64,000 nucleotides of DNA from Anopheles merus (GCF_017562075.2 NC_054085.1:30299656-30363655); one strand, 5' to 3'; numbered from the stretch's first letter, positions 26,022-40,681 are shown. The notes: a model not told the origin generated them from the sequence alone. Made by a program: numbers and translations.

Positions 26022-29000
26022 GTATATCTTCACTTTGATGTTACTACGGCTACTCAGCCCGCTCTCCACAAATAACCACGACCGAATAGGTGAGTTTGGT
26101 CTTTAGTCATCAGCATCGGCGCTGCTCGCTGTAAATCGACAAAATTGCGCAAATAACTTTCTCAGACACCTGCTCGAGCGGCGCCAGAAAAGGCGCCCCT
26201 CTCGCCCTCATCACCCTCCTGAGAGAACCCCCACCAATTGCTTACAACATTGTAGGACTTGTGCTTTTTGTGTTTTTCCTCTTGTTTTTCACCTAACCCA
26301 AGCCCGAGAGGGTCAACGCAGAGGCATCAAAAAACGATCTCTCTGTCTTTCTCTCTGTGTAAAAAGCACCCCTTCCGCTTGTGTTTTCTTCGTCTCAGGT
26401 TAGCTGGGCCTTTTTTTTTGGAAAGAAGATAAACATTCGGTTGGTTTTTCTCGTAGCACCAAATCGTAGTGTCAGTGTATGGGTCTCGTGTTTTTGTTCA
26501 TTTTCATTTCCCCGGCAGTGCGAGCGCGCGCGAAGAAGCGCGAGTAATTAGCGATATTATTTATGTTTTGTGCCCCCGTGGTACAACATGATAATTAATA
26601 ACAATACCCACCTCATAAATAATTTACAAATAGTTTCACGTTCCGGTGTCCCGTTGCTTCGCTCTTGCCCTAGCTGAAGTTGCCACTTCTTTGGCGTTTG
26701 TTGGTTTTTCGATCTTTGTTTGTTGGTCGAATAAACCAACACAGACACCACCGTTTGTTAGTTGAGCTTTTTGCGTATAATGAATTACTTTTACTTACGG
26801 CTACAAAGTGGTGCTTCAAAACCAAAAAAAAAAAATTGAGCTTGTTAGATAGATTAGCAGCAGAATTAAGACAGGACAACACAAATTGTTGGTTGTTAGA
26901 GCGCAAAAAAAGAGAAGAAGCGTATATTGGTGATTAGATTTAGTGTATAACGTTTCATAAATGAGTCGTGAGCGAAGCTACCTTTACCGTTTACGGTGCT
27001 TATTGAAGTTCTCTGGATGGAAAAGCTTGCCACATCACACGAAATTTTTGTGCGATAACAAAACGTCCATAAAACATGAGCTTTGAATAACAGCTCATTT
27101 ATATCAATGCTAACGAAATGCAAACAAAACAAATTTAAACTATGTCTCAGAAATAATTTTGATAAAATTCAATAAAACTCCCAAAAAACAAAAATCTCAA
27201 ATTATATAAAAATGAGCAAAACTAAAGCAGAAAATGTTCCAATCTAATCGACCCAGAGCACAAACAAGCTCAACGCCAACTCTGCCCCTAAAACTTATTA
27301 AAATTTCACTCTTTATTTCCACCCTCATTATCAGCATCACCATCACCGTTGGTCGTAATCAAAATTTGTGTGGAAAACGGAACGAAAGTAGTAGAAAAGT
27401 GTGGTCCAGAGCCAACACATAATTAATGACCTAAGCATACCTTCCAACACCTTGACCAGGGGGCAATACGACTAAAAAAAGAAAGGAAGAAATACAATCC
27501 AAACTAGTGTTTGTGTTAGGACTGTGGGTGAGAGTAATAGTTTCCATCTCGCGCTCAGTTTTGCCATCCATTGTTGTACGCCACATTCAGAGCGAACCTT
27601 TCTCGGCTACAATCCCGAAAGCGAGCTGCACCCATTTATCTTTCGAATTGTTTTTTTTTTTTTTCATTTGGTGTTGCATGTTGAAGTTGGTGTGATCCTG
27701 CAGGGGTGCCTAAATTGGGGAGCGTTCGGAATGCCACGGTTATTTGTATGAAATTTATTAATTTTTGTTCCTATATTTGGTGCTGCTGCCAATCCATATT
27801 CATTCACTCGCTCCCGCGCACTCAGTCCACTGAGTTTTTGAGAACCAGAATGTTAGTTCCCGGGCCCCTCTTCAGCAAAAGAATGGGAAAATGTTTCCCA
27901 GTAAGTTTTACAATGAGTTGGATAAGATAAAAGAGGGAATTTGTGGTGAATTCTTACAGCTGGATGCAGCACACATCTAATGTGAAATAGTTTTGAATTA
28001 TTTATGTGTAAATTTGTATCAATTTCATGTTGAGCAGACATTACAAATGGTACGGCAGCTCTCTGTATCAGTTACACCATGCATGAAATGATTGGATTTA
28101 TGAACAGGCTGCGTTCTCTCCCCCTTGTTTTTTTTTGGTGTGCCCAAATGCGCAATGAACTCCGAGGGCACGTACTATCTTCATCTAATCTCACTTAGCC
28201 ATCTTAGGATTTGCGGTGAACCTTCTTTGGCTGTTCGATTGAGCCCTGTCCCTTGCCACAAGAACAATGCCAACTGCGCCTAATTATATCGTATGCCCTA
28301 GCTAACCGAGTTTTTGGTGGAAATGGTTGGTAGATTGTTATCAACCACTAAAGCGATCCGTACCAGAGATGGGCTAAGGCAGGGTGCAGGACCTTGAGCT
28401 AGTATGAAATATTCATACCCGACCCCCCGACGGTTTGGTTTGATTTTTCACGGCGGCTTTCCAATCGGGAAAAGCGATCCTATCGGCGGTGCGACAAAAA
28501 TCACCACCATTTGTAATTTACGCTTCGGCAGCATAATAATACCCTTACCCTCCTACCCCCGTGCTGTGCGCTCAATCACTTAAGATGACAAGGTTACCAC
28601 AACCAAAGCCGACGAGGACGTAACGCCTCGCAGAGAGAGAGAGTCGACCGCAAAATCCCATCGCTAAGCCGTACCAATTAGTCACCACCGGGAATGGATT
28701 GAGATGGGAAAAGAAAAAGGCAGACCTGGTTCCCGGGCCTGGTGAGGGGCGGGGAACACGCCACACAGAACCAGTGCAGTGCATTGGGAATTAGTGCTGG
28801 TGCTGGTGTGTCTAATCTGCTAGACAAGATGATGTCTATGTTGCTTTTTTTGTTGTTTGTTTGTCGGCGACACAAAGGGGTGATGTTTAATTGCCGGGGA
28901 TAGACGGGGACTGGTTAGTAAGGTTCGTCGTCTGGTGGTTCGGTGTTATCGGGACGGTGTATTAGTTGCGGATTACCACGAGAATTATTTTTTTGTTTTG

Positions 29001-31135
29001 TCCCATTATAAAGTGGTTTCGATGTGATGCGTTGAACAGATGGCCAACACTTACTTCTGAAGGTGTTACCTACAAACGTTGCCACGGCGGACTGCGCATT
29101 ATTTGAAGGGGGAATTTTGAAAGCAATGCTGAATGGAAGGAGATTTGTCGTTCGCTGGCGACAAGCTAAAGTTTACGCAATTGATAGCTTCAGTTTGAAG
29201 TTGGGGGTTTGAAGCTGTCGAAATAAAACAAAGTTAACAAAAAGTGTCTTCTGGCAGCGTGGCAATTAATTAGGCAGCTTTCAACAATAGCAAAATAAAT
29301 CTTTGCTGAACCTAAACCTCACAATTCGTTCAGCAAACAGCTTCGCCCATTTGTGCCATATTAAAATGTGCCACACACAAGCAAAACAAACACACACACG
29401 CGCAAACGGGTGACACATTTGCCCAAATCGAAGCAAGCGCCGGCGCGTACATAACCGCACACACACACACACACAAGGGCGGAAAACACATGAACACGTA
29501 CGCACGTGACATGGTAGAAAAGGGGTAACTCTACTCCAACAGTGAGGAAAATCGCACTTGATATTGCGCTTCGCTCTTGTGTTTTCTCTCCCGCTCCCAC
29601 TTTCAACACACACACACACACACGCACACTTATGTACACGTTTTTCACCATTCTGTAGCGTCGCCATCCCTGTTGGGTGTAGCTATGTGTTTTTTTGCTA
29701 ATTTTTCAACTTTGGTCCTTCGAACCGGACAAACCGGACCATGCGAACACTACGACACACACACACGTGTGCGCAAAACATGTCGGGGCGCGTCAATTAT
29801 CGGGGAATTAATTTACACTCTCTGTAAACCGATGTTGCCGTGCGATGTTCGGTGTTTCTTGCTGGGGCGATGATTATTGTTGGCGCAGCAACGGTTTCGT
29901 GCACGAACACTCTTTACTTGCGTTTTTCGTTACTTTCGGTACGAAATTATCGCTTTTGCGTTCTTTTCAGCGTAAGTTTGTAAATCCAGCTCGTGAAGCA
30001 ACGTTTCGTGTGGTGAGACGACGGCTTTCGGGCCACACCTTATAAGGCGGAGCGTCGATACGCCCGGGAAGAGGACATCGAGCAGGGCAAGTCTGTGCTT
30101 GCTTTCAACCGGCCAGCCCTTAAGCCCTTCCCTTCCACCCAGCAGCCCCGCATGGGACACACCGGAGTGGCAAGTGGGGTTTGCTTCTTTTGTCGTCCTC
30201 CGGGTAAAGCGGTTCCTTTATTTCCGTGGATCCGTGGATGCGTTTGGGTTGGCTTCTTGGGACCGGCGTCCGTTCTTTTCCTTTTCCCGTGATGCAAAGC
30301 GATGGCCGGCCAATAAGAAGGAGGTAAAAAGATAAAGCCTCGCGACAACGACGCCGGCGACGGAACGAATGGCGAAAAGCAAACGCAAAAGGAAATGAAG
30401 TCCGCGACCACTGTGGCGGCTGGCCCGTCGACCAGGGCGGGTTTTTTTTGTGTTGTTTTTATTCAAAAAAGGACCGTTTTGACCATTTTTCATTTTGTGC
30501 GTGTGTGTGGTGATGCATTTTTGGGGTCCGTTTTTTATCTGCTGCCAAAGCGGACGAAGAGCAACTCAGGTCCCCCTTTGGCGAGTTCGTTCTACCAGCG
30601 TGGATGAGGGCGCGCCTTGCCGGGGCTTTGATGCAATATTAAATTACAAATCGCGTCGTCCCGTCGTCGTCGTCGCTGTCGTACGGCGTATTGTCGTGCG
30701 CATTTTTCCTTCTTCTTCGTCACAGCAGTACTTCTCCTGGGGCAGTCTCATGTTTGTGTGCGTGTGTGTGCACTCCGTCCCGTTGTGCTCGTTCTCGCCC
30801 GGGCGGCCTTGGCGCGTGAGAAAGCGAGCACACTAGCGGGACCCTTCTCGTCGGCGAGCGAGTGCGAGCGACACACACACACACCGCGCGCGCCGGTCTG
30901 TCGGAGCGCTGTGTGGCGAATGCGCGTGTGAATGTGCAGCGAACGGCAAAGAGACAAAGACCGTCGAACCGTCGGTGGCGGCCGGCGAAGAAGAAGAAAT
31001 CTCGTTTTCTCAAGATGGTTTCCATTGCAAGCGTCGTGCTGGTTGTTCCCCACCGTTTCTGGGATGGGCACTGAAGAAAAGGGGTATTTTTTTTGTACGA
31101 AGATGCTAGCGCTACTGCTGCTGCACAATAGTTTA

Positions 31136-31800
31136 GTTTGATGTAGTATAGCAATTTTTAAATATTTTGTTAAAAAAATATTGAACCTTAATAATCATAA
31201 AAATATATAAAATATCAAAACGGTTCGTAACTAACGAATGACTGCCCAGGACAATCATAATTTTGATTCAAGTCCATCTTATGATTGTGGATAGCAGTAA
31301 GCAGTAAGTCATTCAACAATTGTATCTATATTCATGATTGATCTTGTTATTCAAAAATAATCTTTCGTCAAAAAATTGTTTCATTGTAATCTTTTTGTAT
31401 ATGCGTATCAGAAAAAAAGGATTTCTCTTTTGGTAATGGGATAGTTTTTTTTACATTGCCTTAAAAGTTGCCTTATTCTATTTTCACACACGCCTTTAAG
31501 GTTTCATAAACTTAAAAAATCGATCTGCTTTATTACATGTAAATAATTAAAATTTTAGATTAGTTAGTTGAATGACGAAGAAATATTTCATTTTATTACT
31601 ACTACAACCACAATCTCTTCGACCACAATTAGCCTTCCGAAGAACTAAATGTTTAAAATGTTCAAGATTAGTACACTTCAGCAACGTTTTTAAACAGGTT
31701 CTTGCATCGTTTTAGTAAGTTCTGTTTGAAATATCTAAGTATAGTTGCAATTATTGCACTTAAAATGCTTTTATAAAACTAACATCAAGCACCATTTGTA
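31136..31800 (+). other. AT-rich island in the long intron
   Basis: About 660 bp are strikingly AT-rich (long A/T runs, many TAAAT and AATAT steps) between GC-richer flanks. It contains the hairpin listed separately at 31236-31314. No open frame of note is present. It could be old transposon-derived DNA or a matrix-attachment-like region; the sequence does not decide. Confidence 0.7.
31236..31314. repeat. Imperfect inverted repeat / hairpin
   Basis: Two nested inverted pairs share one centre. The inner arms are ACAATCATAA (31251-31260) and TTATGATTGT (31279-31288), a perfect 10-bp stem with an 18-nt loop. The outer arms are GAATGACT (31236-31243) and AGTCATTC (31307-31314). Between them the 3' side has an extra AGCAGTA duplication that makes the stem asymmetric. 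It could be a degenerate MITE or a structured RNA element in the intron. No clear target-site duplication was seen. Confidence 0.6.
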
Positions 31801-34800
31801 ACAGCGGCTCTAATCGTAATCGTAGAATCGAAGAAGCTTTCCAGGATGCTCTTTTGCTAGAGAGTCCTCCTAACCGTGCAAGCCGTTTCCACGTACCGCC
31901 CTATATTAGGCACCTACAATAACCCAAGGCACCTTGATTGCTTGATATTTCTGCACACTACACATTTTTCCCCACAACTTCCGACACTTTCCTTTGCTGC
32001 TGCTGCCTCTCCCCAGTCCACAGTGTGCCAAAGTGTTTGAGCTAAGTACTACTAAACAACCAGCCCCGCTGCCGCTATAGCGCATAGGTTGTAAGTTATA
32101 CAAACCACTGCCCCCCTGCCCTTGCTACTCCTCCCTTCCCCCTCCCTATGAGGCCATGAGTGCCGCATAATGTACTGTGCGAAGTGAATTATGAAGTGCA
32201 AAAGTGCCGGCGACGCCTGCGAAACCCGGCCGACGAAATGCAACCCACATACCAACGTGTCGCATCCTTTCGGGCGCCGTTGGAGGGAACCGCGGAATGG
32301 TAGACTGGGTGACAGGGTGGTGCCTGACGCTGGCGGTACAATTGCACTGGCCTGGTTGGTTGGTGTGCTGGTGGGCTGGGTGGGTGCCACCACGCAAGGA
32401 ACGCAAAGCGCACTGGAACACGCACACGAAATGCACGAACGCAATGCCGACGACATGCTCATAAATGTTTATCGGACGGTTATTGTATGTGTGTCTTTTC
32501 TGCTTCTTTTTGCTTGCTTTTTCGTACTGACGTTCTATGTGTTTATGATTTTATATAAAAAAAATATTTTAAAATTAAATTGACACAACATTGAAAGGTA
32601 ATAAAGGTATCTTTAAATGCGTTTTTTAAGTCAAAACAGATTGCAGTTTTGCTCATATTAATACCACAAAAGTTGGAACAAAAGGCACAGCGCTTTCATC
32701 GATCTTGAATCGATATTTCTTCCTGCCGTACTCCATAAACACGACAATCCACGCTAACAATCGATTGCTGGGATCGTAGCCGACGGACACCGCATCGATC
32801 GCGCACGACGGCTCAAAGCCCTTTAAACCGCGAGATTCCCTGCTGTGGGAAGGTGTGCCCCCTTGTGGCAGCCGGCTAAAGATGCGCTCTTGCTGTGGAT
32901 TGCTGTAGCTCAAGATATTTCAAAAAAACCAGCAACAGCGTATTGTACGTGTTTTTTTGCTGTGGCGTGCGCCTTGTGCCGTTAGGGTTGCCTTGGGTGG
33001 TCCTGGCAAGGGAAATGATTTGCTATTTTTCGTTCCATTTTTGATGGAGAGTTTAAAATTCTTCCCATTAACATCAAACCATACCGCAAAATTATGTGTT
33101 TTGACATTCTTCGTTATTTGAGGTAAGTTAGGGTGATATTATTTGATTATATTCAATTTCCTGCGATGCTCGGTTGAATGGTTGAACAACTGTTTAATTA
33201 AATTTTCCTACCACCCGTACCGTTACCGGTTCCTGCAAGCGGAGCGGAGTGGTGGCGTAGTTTATGACTGTAGGTGACACCCTAAAGGCTATAGGGTTTG
33301 ATTAATTTCTGCCTCTTTGGAGTGGATTAGTGTTTGCAAAATGGAGAACAACAAATCGAGAAACATCAACAGAAATGACGCACTTTAATAAACACCTCCA
33401 TTAATTGTATTTCTTAATGTTAGAAATGGGAAGCAAAAGATGAGATAGAAAACACATAAAAATCTGTTCTTTTTTTCCTACCGTTCGATTAGCATATAGA
33501 TGTTTTTTTTCGTTTTTTGGAATGGGAAAAATAATATCCCGAGCCTCAAAAAGCGTTTGCCCACACACGACGCACGAGGATTGCCCCGTTCGGACAGGAA
33601 CATTGCTTATGCACGGAATGGAACATCCGCGTCAAACTGTGCGATTAATTAAAACACAAAACCTCTCCCAAAAGCACAACCCAAGGGAGAGGAAGCGAAG
33701 CCACCGACTAATGGCTGACAACGCCTGTGCTTCGAACCTGTGTGCGATGATAATGATGATTGGGATGACGAGGATGATAAACACACGCACGCACGCACGC
33801 AGCCAGTGCTCAGATCGACACGGAACGGGCCGGGGGCTCGAAGAAACAAGAAGGAAGCGTTCAAAGTGTTCATCACCCGAAATTCGAAAAATTGATCTCT
33901 CTATTCCCATTTGGGGATTTGTGATTGGGGAGACTTTTTAGTAAGACGGTGGTTGGAGTGGAATAGAAAATTGAAAATCATTCCCAGCGCTGCTGCCGTT
34001 ACTGCTGCGAGCAGTCACTGAGCAGTGGGGTCCTCGCCCTCGAAACAATGGACCTCCCACAAATCCCCCGACACTAATCATAAGAATTCATGTGTAGTGG
34101 AGTTGTGCCCTCTCTACCGTTCGGTAAGGTACAGACAGACAGACAGCCAGACAGACACAGCAAAAGTTAGGGAAGAACAACACCTTCTTCTCCGTTACTC
34201 CTAAACGCGAAGCTTACAAGTGTCGTCGGGGGACGGGTGAACGTCGGTGGTCAACATTAGTTTATGATAATTAATTCCACCGGGGTTTGGTTGGTTAGTT
34301 TTGTTGTTTTTTTGTTTTTGAAAGTCTTCAACTGAGCGCAGTGAAAATAAAGGCTTTTTTTGTTGTTGTCTCACAGTTGAGTTGCGATTTTTGTTCGCTC
34401 ATCAAGTTCAGCGTAATCGGTTTTTTTTGTGGGCATGAATATTTATTGGCGGTGCCGTGACCAGGATTCCAGACAAAACGGCGATATTAAATTCCAAAGC
34501 AATTATTACAAAACAAGATCTTCATTTTTCTCTGAATGCTTCTTCCAATGAGTTACTAAAAAGTTACTAATAGTGTAATTTTAACAACACAAAATAACTA
34601 AAAACATTAAAACCAAACATAGCGCAATAGCAATCGAATGACGCAGCACAAACACCAACGGCCGAGCGAACGAAGTATTCAATTAATTAGCCATAAAACG
34701 TAATCTAATCAAAATCTCATAAATCATTCTTTATAGGCTTTTGTGTGTTGTGAAGCGAAAGGGCAGCAAGAAAGGGGACCAGAAAACAACACACAAACAC

Positions 34801-35467
34801 GCCCCGAATGTCGATACCTTTCCGTATCTAGGTATCTAGGTGCTCTCGCTAGCAACTTGTCCGTTGCGGTGTGGATGTTTCCCCCCCATTTGACAGTACG
34901 TTCACTGGTAACGCTGCAAAAGCAACACTCACTCCAGCAAAATGAGCAATTCTTTGGAAATAGATGTTTTTTGTTTTTTGGTCTATTCCTTGCCTGTTAA
35001 TGTCTTCACATTTATGTCTTTCTCTCTCCTCTTTCCTATGCTATGACGAAATAGTCCCTTTTGAATTGAGGAGAGTGGCCAAATTAATACATCTGCTTCA
35101 CCAGATCAGTCCGTCAGCGTGGCAATGGATAGAGCCAACTGCACGGTAACACGCTGGGATTAGGTCACGGGGATTGGATTGGTAGTAAGCCCTGAAAGGG
35201 AAGGATCGATACCACCCAGCATGGAAAGCATGGAGGGATTGCCCTTAATGTCTGAGATCACCTCGACGGATTCAATTATTCGTGATCTACATTTAACAAG
35301 ACGTGCAGTGCAGCGAAGGGATGCCTCGGAAGTTTGCATCTCACAGCGCGCCCTTCGGCTGTAGCCAACGGGCAAATAAGGGATTCCACCGTTTATTAAT
35401 GGAATAATAACAAGCACCGAGCACCCATCAACGCCAGCTCATAACGAGGCAAAGGGTCTTCCAGTAA

Positions 35468-35470
35468 GAG

Positions 35471-35501
<31 letters not shown>
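35468..35501 (+). repeat. (GA)n tract
   Basis: About 17 GA units with one C interruption near the start. It is a potential GAGA-factor-type site. Confidence 0.9.
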
Positions 35502-38487
35502 ACAAAAAGGAAAAGGTTTCTGAACCTCCAAACCGCGCTAAACCGGGGCGAAGATCTACGGGATTATTTTATGGCATATTAAAGGTTGCCTTTCCCCCCC
35601 CCCCCCCCTCTCACACCATTCCGGGTTGTTTGTTTTTCTTTGTCCTCCCGGTTGTAATTTCTTTTCCTTCTTCCCTCGCACCCCTCCCCTGGTTTACCTT
35701 TGCCCCGCTTTGGTGCTCGTTCGCTCGTTTGTGGGCGCTTCCTGATTATTTATGATCTCCTGTCCCGATCCCGGGGTCCGATGACCCGCTGGCCCGCTCC
35801 GGCTCTGTCCGAAACGGTCCGTCACATCCCGAGGGCGCCTCTTTTGGGTCGACGGGGGCAAGGCGAGGAAGACGTTTTGTTAAACCATATAATTACATGT
35901 TTGTTTTGTTCTTTGCGTGCCTTTTTTCCTCTGTCCTTTCTTCTGCTTCGTCCCGGTGTAAGCTTTCAAACACACAGATTAGCGCTCCCCATGCCCCATT
36001 ACAATGTAAGACGATGGCGGCGGCGGCGGCGGCGACGGTTTTCGTTGCCGGCGCCGGCGCTCATGAGCGATCGCTTTAAATCATGATATCGATTATGATC
36101 GAAGATGATCGCCGTGGTCCGGGGAGGCCCCGGGAGGTCCGTCCGCACCGTTCCGTTGCCTTGGTAATTCAGCCATAGTGCTGGGGTCAGCTTTGCCGGG
36201 ACAGGGGAAACATCGTGTCACTTGCCGGGAACGATGATGATGGATGGTTTCGCTTCCGCGGGCCCACAAGCACACACACACACAGAAAGAAACTCTTGAA
36301 GAATACTACGGTGGGAACGGATTTCTTCGGGACATTTGTCAATGTGATAATTGGTGGCTTTCAGGTTGATCGGGATGGGTTATGCGTGTGTATGTGATGT
36401 TTATGTGTGTCTGTTGATGGCGCCAGTAAGGTACGAGTGGAAGGGTTTCCCTTGCTTGATCGCGGGTCCGACGGGAAGGATAACATTTGAATGATGGATT
36501 GTTGGATCGCAGGATGGGAAAACAGGTCGTCAAACCATTTCGATCGAAGAGAAAGCAGGGTTTTTACATGTGATTAAGAATGTTTATCAAAAAGAAATGT
36601 ATATCGTCTAGAATGTCTTACAAAATAATGTTTGATAATGCTTCTAAATACTTCAGTAATATCGGAAGGATAGCAGATAAGGATAAAAATACTACAAAAC
36701 TGTTGACCTCAAGCATGGCACATTTGCTCATGTGATCATAGGTTTTATATTGAGTCAAAAATTTACACAAAATATACAAAATATATTGTTTAAAGAGCTG
36801 TAAATGCTTTGATGGAACATCAATCAACTAGCTTCAATACTCAGTACAAAACTGGCCTTTAAAATTAAAAGTAAAGTCATCTGATTCAGTTGAGACATCC
36901 GCAACTCTTTGCTTTACAACTTTCGATTCTAAATAACGCCTCCTCTTGGATGGATATAACTACTGTCAAATGACTTCAAAACTCTGGACATAACAAAAAA
37001 AAACTACCGACTGATTTGCTTCGTATGCAGCGTAGGCGCCAGTAGTGGAATACTTTTCAATGTTTAAATCGCACACCATTTGCCGTACCGAAAACCAAGA
37101 AACACCAAAACTTCAGTCCGTCAAGTTCACCAGCCAACCCTCCGAAAGGACGGCTTCAAGAGACATTTTGTTGATTTGCTGCAGTTCCTGCACCCGATCC
37201 ATCGCGGCAAGCTAAACGGCTAAGAATGTGTCGTTCGTTCTTAAGAAGAATACGAGCTACGAGCGGGGCGGCGTAAAAGATACAGCAATCAGGATAAAAT
37301 AAACTCAAAGAAAAGACACCCCCGGACTGCTGCTGCTGCATCGTAGAAGCAGGAAGGGAGGGAGGGGAGGAAGAGATACACCGACCATCGACACATCGAC
37401 AACCAGATCAGATCGATATCAGGCGGGCGTGCGTTTACGCGGACTTTCGGAGACATGTTGGGCTGATGGGAGATTGATTTTCCGCCTCATCCTCCCATCC
37501 CGGGCCCGGTGGATCGGCGCTTATGGCGTTTCACAATTCCCAATCGGCGCACCAGAAGAATGAGAAGAAGAAGAGGAAGTGCTTTTTGTTCGTTTCGTTC
37601 GCTCACCCACCTCTATGCCGTTTCGCATCTCCGAAAGCCATAGACATCATTCCGCACGTCAAACGCGCCTGATCGACGCGAAATGTCGTACGGAACGTCG
37701 GAATGCTTTCGGCTGCACCCTTTGCGGGCCATCGGCATCCTGGTGTCTTGGTGTTTTGGTGTGTGTGGAGAGGCGGAGTGGATTGACATAATGAAATGCT
37801 TGCCTTCCCCGCCTGAAACGGGGACGGTGTGGTTACTCTGTCTGCGAGACATTCTACACATCCTATTTATGTTCAGTTTTTTTCACCGCCCTCCCTTTGC
37901 GAAGGAATTGACAAGTAGTAGTGGTCTTCGATTGGTTTTGTCAATTTAAAGTTGGAATAGTGGAGGGAGGTGGAAGAAGCAGTAGAATGGGTGGTGGATG
38001 AAGACAGAAAACGCGGGTCACCGGAGACAGCAACGGACTTGTCATCATAGTCTTTTTTTGTGTGTGAGTGTTGTGTTTTTTGGGAAAGGTGCAGTGATGG
38101 TGGAAGACGGACGTGCGGTCTATTTCGATTCGCGCGCACAGCATTAAGGGTTGCGCCGGCACACTCTACCAGACCGGCGTCAGCATGAGCAGGGCACAGT
38201 AAAAATCAGTAAAACGAAATAACTTGACATATGTTCAGCGTCATGCCACGGTTAGGGAGCGGGTTTGGGGCATGCTGGAACTTATGCTGGTTCGGGCATT
38301 AGAAGGTAGAATTTCGGCCAGCATCAAGAAGCAGCGGCAAAGATTGATGGACGAAGGGATGAAAGTGGAGAAAAAAAAAACAAAACCAAACATCAAACTC
38401 TCCGAAATAACACAGAAAACAGACCTAAATCAGGGCGGTAGGACGGGACGCGTCTCTTTCGCTCGTGTAGGATGCGGGCCCGAGGAT

Positions 38488-38504
38488 GGGGGGGGGGGGG
38501 GGGG
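38488..38504 (+). repeat. G homopolymer, 17 nt
   Basis: A pure G run. It belongs to a set of long G runs on this strand: also 47300-47316, 50406-50420, 50637-50652 and 56110-56128. Confidence 0.9.
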
Positions 38505-40680
38505 AAGATCCATCTAAGAATCTCGTACCACAGTTTGATACGTCGCTTGATCATCTTTAAAGCTTGTTGTTTTTGGGGTTGACGGGGTTGTCCGCCCGTC
38601 TTTTCCGCCCCGACGCTCCGGACTTGTCTCCCAACTGGGAGCAACATTTTTCAATCCCACCGCCACCAATTGAGCACGGAAATTGAATAATTGATCGAAA
38701 CTACTGTAGTCGCGAACGCTGGAGTCGTTGGAGTGATGTGACGGAAGGGGCAAAGGTGTAGCAAATGGGCGAAACAAAATGGAACAGGAACAAATTTAGG
38801 AACAAAATGCTTCTGTTTGATGTTTGTTCTGAATGCGGGTTGAGATGAATGATGTTTTTGGGGGAAGGAGGTTGTTATCTAGTGTGGACAAGATATTTAC
38901 AGCGATACATTTTTGTGATGTGTTGAGTTTTGGGGGATTCCATGGCACTAAACTAACTGTCAGACATTACAAGTTAAATTATTTCTCTTCGTCGATATCA
39001 AAAGCTCAGTTTAAATCGTAAACAGTGCTGAAGAGCTTCATTTTCTTTGCTTCCAGCCATTTCAACTCATGGGTTTCTCTGAAGCAGTGGATGTTTTGAT
39101 GTGAGGAAACAAAAAAATACATAATAGTCTTACAAAAACTTAATCTAGGCAAGAATTGTTCAACACAGGACAGAATTTCTGGCGCACTTCAAATTGTTTT
39201 TGTCTTTAGACATTAGACAACGTTATTTGTACGTGCTTGCGGAGGCTTAAACCACAGCAGCATCAGCATGAATTTCTACTTCTGCTGACCTTTTTTAATT
39301 CAGAAAATCGTATTGTAGTTCTTAATCGGTATCTTATCAATATTAAAAATATAAAGTTTCAATAAAAATGAGCCTACATTTACTGCAAATATTGTTTGCC
39401 AAAGGGTAGATCTATGGTTCAAATAATTTTGTTTCATATAATTTGACGTTTGGTGACTCGAACTATAACAACAAAACAACATTTTCCTCTTAGGTTTGCT
39501 TGGCCTAAAAAATACATGCTTAAGATAAAATCAGACACGAAAGTTTCGTTTTTAAAGATATATTTTGAGCAGTAATACAATCAACTAGGCCGTTCTTACG
39601 AGAAATAAAATAATATGTAATTTGATGCTACAGCAAAAATTAAAAAAGGGTATGCATAGAGCAATGTTTACAGCTCTGAAATTCTCCTAAAACGTTCTAC
39701 ATCGAGTATCGTTTGAAAAATACATTCAGAACTTCAAAGAATGTGTTATATTCATAAAAAAACTCTGCTAAATCAAACGTCACTGTAGCTCCATATCTCC
39801 AGTCCTTGTATTTTCATTACCAACCTTCTCGTTGGGCGGCAAATCAGCAAACGCAACCGTAACGAAAAGCCTGCTCTGAGTGCGGAACCTGTTCGTAAAA
39901 CGGCCACAACTTTACTGCCCACACCACACTCATGGTCAATTTTTATTGCCCCCTGGATGCTGGGCCGCGTGCGCCCCCTAGCAAACTGATAAACGATCTG
40001 CACGGAGCGCTCGATCGGCTGCAAGAAGCTGTGTATGTATGTGCTGGAAAACTTTAACCAAACGAAGAAAAAGCAACAAATACTGGTGGGTGGTACTTCT
40101 GTGTCGCAGTTTTCCAGCCTGCGATGGCACACACTGGACGGGGCCAATCCGCCACCGCCTATCTACATTGAACAGTGCAACGCTCAGTCGCTCCGGCCAT
40201 TCGCGTATGCTGGTCGGTGGTCTAGCGGAAGCAACAAGCGGGACGGCACCACCAATTGGTGCTCTCGACTCCTCTCCCTCCAATCGCTTCTGCATTTCCC
40301 CATGCTAAACAGCCAACAATGGCGACTGTCTGGCGACGCGTTCCTACACACATAGACCTACCCCGCGGAAAAGCGTGACCAATTTATCCGTCCGCCAGCA
40401 TCATGCTCGGACGGCACGATTCGTAATCATTTAAATACGCGACCTCGGAAGGAAAATTCCGCTCGCCCAATCGCGTCTGCAACAGGACGCACACACACAC
40501 ACGCACGGGAGTGTTCTGAGCGTTCCGGTTCCGATCGATTCGAAGGCTCGCGATCGCCAACCAAGTCCAGGAGAATGCGTCCAGAGAATGCGTCCAGAGT
40601 CGCTTGCACCACAGAGCTTCGGCTTTATCATTGCCAATCGTCTGGTTGCCGTCTGCAGGGTGGCCAGGACAGACTCCTGC

Positions 40681-40681
<1 letters not shown>

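Larger units (their letters stand above)
17146..31135 (+). other. omb: Long intron, continued, no gene recognised
   Basis: I find no convincing exon in these 14 kb. Contents: an AT-rich island at about 19190-19860 with a short TTCGAAT tandem at 19443-19470; trinucleotide tracts at 23294-23320 and 24249-24270; a TC tract at 25988-26021; small AT-rich patches at 23810-23960 and 26900-27340; and CA/TG tracts near 21490, 23530, 29460, 29610, 30490, 30750 and 30873. The minus-strand frames near 24588-25358 and 22864-23097 resemble no family I know. Confidence 0.75.

Noticed and set aside
32653..32913. 86-codon minus-strand frame with a plausible composition
   Set aside because: No recognised domain, no promoter and no splice signals that tie it to a gene.
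33092..33128. AG followed by GTAAGT at 33122/33123, a third ratchet-like motif
   Set aside because: The acceptor is GAG, which is disfavoured, and the upstream tract is interrupted by purines. It is much weaker than the site at 43527.
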